From Symbioplanes lichenis (GTDB taxonomy: Bacteria > Actinomycetota > Actinomycetes > Mycobacteriales > Micromonosporaceae): DNA of 64,000 nucleotides. The notes beneath the pieces were generated by a model. The model was not told the DNA's origin and did no database searches. It saw only the letters and a list, made by a program, of their open reading frames with translations. Shown piece by piece: positions 59,683 through 64,000 of this stretch. Positions within the stretch are counted from its first letter, which is position 1. Every line of letters begins with the position of its first letter. Position numbers and translations under genes: made by a program. The stretch lies in contig NZ_JAUZQD010000008.1 in the NCBI RefSeq assembly GCF_030709675.1, positions 124,001 through 188,000 on the forward strand, read 5' to 3'.

Positions 59683-60440
59683 CGGTCGCCGTGCGCGTGA
59701 TCCCGTGCCTCGACGTCGACGCGGGACGGGTCGTCAAGGGTGTCAACTTCGTCGACCTGCGCGACGCCGGTGACCCGGTGGAGCTGGCCGCCGCCTACGA
59801 CGCGGCGGGCGCGGACGAGCTCACGTTCCTCGACGTGACGGCGTCGTCGGATGCGCGGGGAACGATGCTCGACGTCGTCCGGCGTACGGCGGAATCGGTC
59901 TTCATTCCGTTGACCGTGGGGGGCGGGGTCCGCTCGGTGGACAACGTCGACACGCTGCTGCGGGCCGGCGCCGACAAGGTGGGCGTCAACACCGCGGCGA
60001 TCAGCCGGCCCGAGCTGATCTCGGAGATCGCGGACCGGTTCGGCAACCAGGTGCTCGTGCTCTCGCTCGACGTGCGCCGCACCGCGGACCAGCCCAGCGG
60101 CTGGGAGGTCACCACGCACGGCGGCCGCCGCAGCACCGGCCTGGACGCGGTCGAGTGGGCGGCGCGGGTGGCCACGCTCGGCGCGGGGGAGATCCTGCTC
60201 AACTCGATGGACGCGGACGGGACCAAGGCGGGCTTCGACCTCGAGCTGATCGGCGCGGTACGCGCGGTCGTCGACATTCCGGTGATCGCGAGCGGCGGCG
60301 CCGGGGCGGTCGCGCACTTCCCGCCGGCGGTGGCGGCGGGCGCGGACGCGGTGCTCGCGGCGAGCGTCTTCCACTTCGGCGAGCTGACAATCGGCGAGGT
60401 GAAGGAAAGCCTGCGCGCCGCGGGCAACCCGATCCGCTGA
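59679..60440 (+). CDS. hisF: Imidazole glycerol phosphate synthase, cyclase subunit
   Basis: This 253-aa TIM-barrel cyclase uses ammonia from HisH to close the imidazole ring. The catalytic Asp11 lies in VIPCLDVDAGRVVKGVNF; FLDVTASSDARGT, VGGGVRSVDNVDTLL, LNSMDADGTKAGFDLELI (second catalytic Asp) and ASGGAGAVAHF are complete. ATG 59679 overlaps the hisA stop. It ends the operon; a tandem-repeat spacer follows. Confidence 0.96.
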   Translation: MTVAVRVIPCLDVDAGRVVKGVNFVDLRDAGDPVELAAAYDAAGADELTFLDVTASSDARGTMLDVVRRTAESVFIPLTVGGGVRSVDNVDTLLRAGADKVGVNTAAISRPELISEIADRFGNQVLVLSLDVRRTADQPSGWEVTTHGGRRSTGLDAVEWAARVATLGAGEILLNSMDADGTKAGFDLELIGAVRAVVDIPVIASGGAGAVAHFPPAVAAGADAVLAASVFHFGELTIGEVKESLRAAGNPIR

Positions 60441-60572
60441 CAAGGGCCGCCCGCGACCCGGCGCGCCGCAGAGCACAAGGGCCGCCCGCGACCCGGCGCG
60501 CCGTAAAGGACACGGGCCGCCCTTGACCCGGCCGCGCCGCAGAGCACAAGGGCCGCCCGCGACCCGGTGCAA
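60441..60572. repeat. 35-bp direct repeats between hisF and the convergent hydrolase
   Basis: Four units start at 60441, 60476, 60511 and 60547 (periods 35, 35 and 36). Each begins CA(A/C)GGGCCGCCC and continues GACCCGG. The first two are nearly identical, the third has diverged and the fourth is cut short. They fill almost the whole spacer between convergent genes. No T tract or simple hairpin terminator is present. Confidence 0.85.
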
Positions 60573-60590
60573 ACAGCGGAAGGACGAGCG

Positions 60591-61451
60591 TCAGCCCTGG
60601 TCGACGCCGGCTGTGAAGGTCAGGAGCGCGTCGGCGAGGGCGGCCGGGGCCTCCTGTGCGACGAGATGGCCGACCCCGTCGAGGCGTACCGAGGTGACCG
60701 GACCGGCGGTGACCTGCCGGAACGTCTGCTCGGTGAAGGGCGCGCTCGCCGCGTCGACGGTGAGCACGGGCATCGTCAGCGGATGCGCCGCGGCCAGCGC
60801 CGGCGTGCTGCCCTGGTCGGCGAGGACGCTCTGGTAGAGCCCCTCCGTCCCGCGCCAGCCCCCGGGCCGCGCATAGGTGCGGGCGAACTCGTCCAGGTCG
60901 GCCTCGGTGACGGCTCCGGGGGTGGCGAGCATCATCGGGTACGCCCACCCGGCGAGCAGCTGCCGTTCCCGCCCGGGCAGGAGCAGCGAAGGGATGCCCG
61001 GCGCGCCCAGGAAGCCCACGTGCCACGAGCCGCCGTGGTTGACGTCGGCGAGCTGCTCGAGCCCGTACCCGGGCAGGGTGGCCTCGATCGCGGTGAGGCT
61101 GAGCACGTCGGCGGGGTGCGTGGCGGCGAAGCGGAAGCCGACCGTGCCGCCGATGTCCTGGCACGACAGGTGGACCGGGCCCACGCCGAGGTGCCCGACC
61201 AGGTGGTGCAGGTCGTCAGCCGAGGTCGCCACGTCGTAGTCCCCCTCCCCGGTGCCGGAGTCGCCGAACCCGCGCAGGTCGACGGCGAAGACCCGGTGCG
61301 TCGCGGCGAGCAGCGGGATGAGCTCGCGGAAGGCCCACCACGACTCGGGCCAGCCGTGGACGAGCAGGATCGGTGAGCCGCCGGTGCCGGCCGAGACGTA
61401 GTGCAGGCTCGTGCCGTTGAGCTCGGCGACATGATGGGTGAGATCGGACAC
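60591..61451 (-). CDS. Alpha/beta hydrolase (epoxide hydrolase-like)
   Basis: This protein of about 286 aa has an alpha/beta hydrolase fold. The oxyanion motif HGWPESWWAF is present, and the nucleophile elbow reads LSCQDIGGTVG, so the nucleophile is Asp as in epoxide hydrolases and haloalkane dehalogenases. The C-terminal His lies in DGVGHLVAQEAP. GTG 61451 follows GGGAG at five bases; TTG 61472 is a longer alternative that would run into the operator. It is divergent from a MarR regulator that probably represses it. The substrate is unknown. Confidence 0.85.
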   Translation of the reverse strand: MSDLTHHVAELNGTSLHYVSAGTGGSPILLVHGWPESWWAFRELIPLLAATHRVFAVDLRGFGDSGTGEGDYDVATSADDLHHLVGHLGVGPVHLSCQDIGGTVGFRFAATHPADVLSLTAIEATLPGYGLEQLADVNHGGSWHVGFLGAPGIPSLLLPGRERQLLAGWAYPMMLATPGAVTEADLDEFARTYARPGGWRGTEGLYQSVLADQGSTPALAAAHPLTMPVLTVDAASAPFTEQTFRQVTAGPVTSVRLDGVGHLVAQEAPAALADALLTFTAGVDQG

Positions 61452-61467
61452 GGTCACTCCCGAGATA

Positions 61468-61507
61468 GACAACTAGGTTGTCGAATACGGTAGACAACCT
61501 GGTTGTC
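61468..61507. promoter_or_regulatory. Twin MarR-type operators
   Basis: Two 15-bp palindromes, GACAAC-TAG-GTTGTC (61468-61482) and GACAAC-CTG-GTTGTC (61493-61507), have identical six-base arms and centres 25 bp apart. They lie between the divergent hydrolase and MarR genes. The second overlaps the -35 region of marR. This is the usual layout for a MarR repressor controlling itself and its neighbour. Confidence 0.85.
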
Positions 61508-61530
61508 GAAGTCAACGGCTCGGCTAGGCT

Positions 61531-61536
61531 GCCCGC
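61531..61536 (+). promoter_or_regulatory. marR start region, leaderless
   Basis: A TAGGCT -10 box (61525-61530) is followed by six bases (61531-61536) and then the marR ATG at 61537. TTGTCG at 61503-61508 in the second operator is spaced 16 bp from it as a -35 candidate. No ribosome site is visible, so the mRNA probably starts at or near the ATG. Confidence 0.6.
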
Positions 61537-61962
61537 ATGTCCGCATCCGGCGCCGATCTGGCCATGCTCCTGCTCAATGGCTTCCGCCACCTGGCCGACC
61601 GGGCGACCGCCGAGCTCGCCGCGCGCGGCTACGAGGACGTGACCACGACGCACGAGTTCGCGCTGACGGCGATCATCGAAGGGGCGGACAACGCGTCGGA
61701 GCTGGGCCGCCGGCTGTCCGTCACCAAGCAGTCCGCGGCCAAGACGATCGCCGCGCTGGAGGAGCGGGGCTATGTCGGCCGCGAGCCCGATCCCGCCGAC
61801 GGCCGCCGGATGCGCCTGCACGTCACCGAGCGCGGGCTCGCCATGCGGCGCGAGGGCCGGGCGATCTTCGACGAGATGCGCGCGGAGTGGGCACGGCAGG
61901 TGGGCGCGGGCACCCTCGCCGGCATGGAGGAGGCGCTGCGGCGGTTGCTGGACCGGAAGTGA
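61537..61962 (+). CDS. MarR family transcriptional regulator
   Basis: This 141-aa protein has the MarR winged helix at about residues 32-100 (TTHEFALTAIIEGADNASELGRRL, then SVTKQSAAKTIAALEERGYV, and the wing REPDPADGRRMRLHVTERG) with dimerisation helices at both ends. It probably binds the twin palindromes upstream and controls the divergent hydrolase. The ligand is unknown. It converges directly on the next minus-strand gene, with no bases between the two stops. Confidence 0.88.
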   Translation: MSASGADLAMLLLNGFRHLADRATAELAARGYEDVTTTHEFALTAIIEGADNASELGRRLSVTKQSAAKTIAALEERGYVGREPDPADGRRMRLHVTERGLAMRREGRAIFDEMRAEWARQVGAGTLAGMEEALRRLLDRK

Positions 61963-62391
61963 TCAGCGGCCGTCGGCCAGGCGGAGCGAATACTCCCGGA
62001 CGGCGGCGTTGTAGGTCTTCTCGTCGAGCGCCCAGGCCGAGTCGCCCGGCGAGGCGCCGCGGTTGAGCTGGGTCTGCAGCGTCAGCACGGCCGACGACAG
62101 GCCGCTGAAGGGCCGCGTGCGCCACAGCTGCTCGCCGGCCGGCGCCACCTCGACCAGGTCGTCGTCGACGGTGATCAGGCCGGCGCCGGCGAGGCGGCGG
62201 ACGGACTCCTCGAGCTCGGCCCGGCTGGGCACGCTGTGGTGCAGGAAGTCGGCCGCGGCCAGCAGGTCGGCCAGGCTGGCCCCGGTCACGGGCAGGGCGG
62301 CGTGCATCGCCCGATCGCGCTCGAGGCGCTCGGCGATGACCGCGGACACGAAGATCCAGGCGTCATTCCAGTGCCACTCGCCAGCCCCCAT
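61963..62391 (-). CDS. Hypothetical protein with winged-helix-like core
   Basis: This 142-aa soluble protein begins MGAGEWHWNDAWIFVSAVI. The middle (ATLADFLHHSVPSR-like region: SLADLLAAADFLHHSVPSRAELEE, then SVRRLAGAGLITVDDDLVEVAP) has the shape of a winged helix with a beta wing, as seen in small DNA-binding or adaptor proteins. I do not recognise the family. ATG 62391 has GGGGG nearby but no ideal ribosome site. It is oriented like the YczE gene upstream but separated by 120 bases. Confidence 0.65.
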   Translation of the reverse strand: MGAGEWHWNDAWIFVSAVIAERLERDRAMHAALPVTGASLADLLAAADFLHHSVPSRAELEESVRRLAGAGLITVDDDLVEVAPAGEQLWRTRPFSGLSSAVLTLQTQLNRGASPGDSAWALDEKTYNAAVREYSLRLADGR

Positions 62392-62510
62392 GACGCCATG
62401 ATGCCGCCTGGCCGCCGAACCCGAAAGCGAATGTGTCCGGATGATCACCGGACCGTGTCCCACTGTCGGGATATGTCGCCCGCACGGGACGCTTCGGCCG
62501 GCAAGAACGG

Positions 62511-63140
62511 TCAGCGCTCGCTTTGTCCAACATGGATCTCCGGGGCGGGGGCCGGCCGGATCGTGAACATCGGCAGGAAGAACTGGGCCAGGGGGCCGAT
62601 CGCCACCGCGTAGACGATCGTGCCCACACCGAACGTGCCGCCCAGCAGGAAGCCGATCGTCAGCACGCCCAGCTCGATCGCGGTCCGGACCACGCGGATC
62701 GACAGCCGCGGGAAGCGCTGCACGATGCCGGTCATGAGCCCGTCGCGGGGGCCGGGGCCGAGACGCGCGCCGATGTACATGCCGGTGGCGACGCCGTTGA
62801 GCAGCACACCCGCCACGAGATAACCGATCCGGGCGGCGAGGTTGGGACCGGGGGAGAGCACCGCGAGCGCGGCGTCCGCCACCGGGCCGATGACGACCAG
62901 GTTGGCGATCGTGCCGAAGCCCGGCTTCTGCCGCAGGGGGATCCAGAGCAGCAGCACCGGTACGCCGGTCAGCAGCACCACCACGCCGAAGCTCAGCCCC
63001 GTGACCTCCGACACGCCCTGGTGGAACACGTCCCACGGGTTGAGTCCCAGGGCCGACTCCACCATCAGGGCCATGCTGATGCCGTAGAGCACCAGCCCCG
63101 CGAAGAGCTGGGGCACACGTCGTTTGCCAAGATCCGTCAT
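62511..63140 (-). CDS. YczE/YyaS/YitT-type membrane protein
   Basis: This 209-aa membrane protein has five or so transmembrane segments. The N-terminus (RRVPQLFAGLVLYGISMALMV) followed by ALGLNPWDVFHQGVSEVTG is characteristic of the YczE group, as is GARLGPGPRDGLMTGI. ATG 63140 is chosen; TTG 63161 would overlap the operator region. The gene is divergent from a MocR-type regulator, an association known for yczE in many bacteria. It is presumed to be a transporter, substrate unknown. Confidence 0.85.
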   Translation of the reverse strand: MTDLGKRRVPQLFAGLVLYGISMALMVESALGLNPWDVFHQGVSEVTGLSFGVVVLLTGVPVLLLWIPLRQKPGFGTIANLVVIGPVADAALAVLSPGPNLAARIGYLVAGVLLNGVATGMYIGARLGPGPRDGLMTGIVQRFPRLSIRVVRTAIELGVLTIGFLLGGTFGVGTIVYAVAIGPLAQFFLPMFTIRPAPAPEIHVGQSER

Positions 63141-63157
63141 AAGTGCCACTCTGAGGG

Positions 63158-63227
63158 CCAATCCGCGGGCTCGACATAGCCAATTTCCCGGAGGTGGCCG
63201 TGACGACCACGATGCGAGGCGACCAAT
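63158..63227. promoter_or_regulatory. Direct CCAAT repeats between yczE-like and mocR-like genes
   Basis: The pentamer CCAAT occurs at 63158-63162, 63180-63184 and 63223-63227, spaced 22 and 43 bp, or about two and four helical turns. The first two lie in the divergent intergenic region and the third inside the mocR start. MocR regulators often bind direct repeats, so this is a candidate operator. Confidence 0.5.
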
Positions 63228-64000
63228 TGGCCCGGCTGCTCGGTCAGTGGCATGCGTTGCCGGGGCGACGGCGGAGTCCCGACTACGCCGCGCTGGCCGG
63301 GTCGATCCGCGGGTTGCTGAGCGACGGGCGGCTGCCTCTCGGGGTCCGGTTGCCCGCGGAGCGCGAACTCGCCGCCGCGCTGAGCGTGAGCCGCACGACG
63401 GTCACCGCCGCGTACCGGGGGCTGCGGGAGAGTGGCCACCTGACCAGCCGGCGTGGCGCGGGGAGCTGGACCACCCTGCCGAACGGCCACCGCGTCGCCA
63501 CCTCGGGGCTGTGGACGCCGGACGACGACATCGAGATGATCGACCTCGGCGTGGCCGCGTCGGCGGCGCCGCCCGAGCTGGTCGGGGCCGCCCGGGCCGC
63601 CGCCGACGACCTGCCCCGCTTCCTCGGCAGCGCCGGCTACCGCCCGACCGGGCTGGGGGAGCTGCGCGACGCGGTCGCCGCGGGCTACACGCGGCGGGGC
63701 GTGCCGACGAGCGCCGAGCAGATTCTGATCACCAGCGGCACGCAGCAGGCGCTGGACTTGTCACTCCGGCTGCTCGTCCCGCCGGGCACGACGGTGCTCG
63801 TCGAGTCGCCCACCTATCCGAACGCGCTCGCCGCCCTGGCCGCCCGCCGCGCCCGGATCAGCACCCACGGGCTCGACGCGGAGACCGGCTGGGACGCGGA
63901 GCTGCTGCTCGGGGCCGTGCGGCAGACGCGACCACGGATGGCGTACCTGATCCCGGAATTTCAGAATCCCACCGGCCACCTGATGCCGGCCGCCCTGCGC
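63200..64000 (+). CDS. MocR-type regulator (GntR helix-turn-helix plus aminotransferase domain), partial
   Basis: The frame is open from GTG 63200 to the window end (267 codons). A CCCGGAGGTG site precedes the start. Residues 26-95 form a GntR winged helix (LAGSIRGLLSDGRLPLGVRLPAERELAAALSVSRTTVTAAYRGL). A fold I aminotransferase-like domain begins near residue 110, with GYRPTGLGELRDAVAAGYTRRGVP, ITSGTQQALDL and PEFQNPTGHL; the PLP lysine lies beyond the edge. Such regulators use PLP as a sensing cofactor. The divergent YczE-type gene is the likely target. Confidence 0.9.
   Translation, partial: MTTTMRGDQLARLLGQWHALPGRRRSPDYAALAGSIRGLLSDGRLPLGVRLPAERELAAALSVSRTTVTAAYRGLRESGHLTSRRGAGSWTTLPNGHRVATSGLWTPDDDIEMIDLGVAASAAPPELVGAARAAADDLPRFLGSAGYRPTGLGELRDAVAAGYTRRGVPTSAEQILITSGTQQALDLSLRLLVPPGTTVLVESPTYPNALAALAARRARISTHGLDAETGWDAELLLGAVRQTRPRMAYLIPEFQNPTGHLMPAALR

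Noticed and set aside
60441..60572. The 35-bp direct repeats as a CRISPR array
   Set aside because: The units are contiguous with no variable spacers of even length, and no cas gene is nearby.

Overview
The window is very GC-rich, and nearly every reading frame is closed by high third-position GC. It carries a typical actinobacterial chromosome core: a dcw (division and cell wall) cluster with sepF, yggT and divIVA, a MurT/GatD pair, a his operon, dnaE and leuS. Gene content and leaderless promoters suggest a Micromonosporaceae-type actinomycete (Actinoplanes/Micromonospora-like). This is inferred from gene content, not from a database match. No tRNA, rRNA, CRISPR array, insertion sequence or prophage is visible.

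Layout. 1-687: the start of an exported or membrane protein, divergent from a TetR regulator, with twin palindromes between them. 815-5650 (minus): MoxR ATPase, DUF58 protein and transglutaminase-like membrane protein as one operon. 5921-8815: secreted M36 metalloprotease. 8867-11828: leuS behind a leucine-rich leader peptide and an intrinsic terminator (attenuator). 11882-13108: aroA. 13110-17849: an accessory block with a TetR/FAD-monooxygenase pair, a coupled unknown protein, and an ArsR-type regulator divergent from an MFS transporter. 17873-20682 (minus): MurT, GatD and a TVP38/DedA-like protein. 21135-22176: a c-di-AMP (ydaO-type) riboswitch in front of an NlpC/P60 hydrolase.

22668-40671 is the dcw cluster: MraZ boxes, mraZ, rsmH, ftsL, ftsI, murE, murF, mraY, ftsW, murG, murC, ftsQ, ftsZ, yggS, sepF, yggT, divIVA. 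murD is absent from its usual place between mraY and ftsW, and the ylmD/pgeF gene usual between ftsZ and yggS is also missing. 40748-49135 holds accessory envelope genes: an unknown membrane protein with a Cys/His tail, DUF167, a cation/proton antiporter, a DksA-like zinc finger, lspA (apparently with a CTG start), an RluD-type pseudouridine synthase, an unknown secreted protein and a proline-rich ParA/MinD-like ATPase. 49250-54327: dnaE, a DUF2567 protein and a LON-domain protein.

54557-60440 is the his operon hisD-hisC-hisB-(two micro-ORFs)-(56-aa membrane protein)-hisH-(104-aa membrane protein)-hisA-hisF, mostly joined by 4-nt start/stop overlaps. Between hisB and hisH the last 62 bp of hisB are tandemly repeated, and each copy makes its own overlapping micro-ORF. 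60591-64000: an alpha/beta hydrolase divergent from a MarR regulator with twin operators, an unknown protein, and a YczE-type membrane protein divergent from a MocR-type regulator cut by the window end.

Much of the window serves one process. The Mur enzymes, MraY and MurG make lipid II, MurT/GatD amidates it, FtsW/FtsI polymerise it at the FtsZ/SepF ring, DivIVA places growth, and NlpC/P60 hydrolases cut it under a c-di-AMP switch. A recurring feature is a TANNNT -10 box 6-8 nt before the start codon, which points to leaderless mRNAs.
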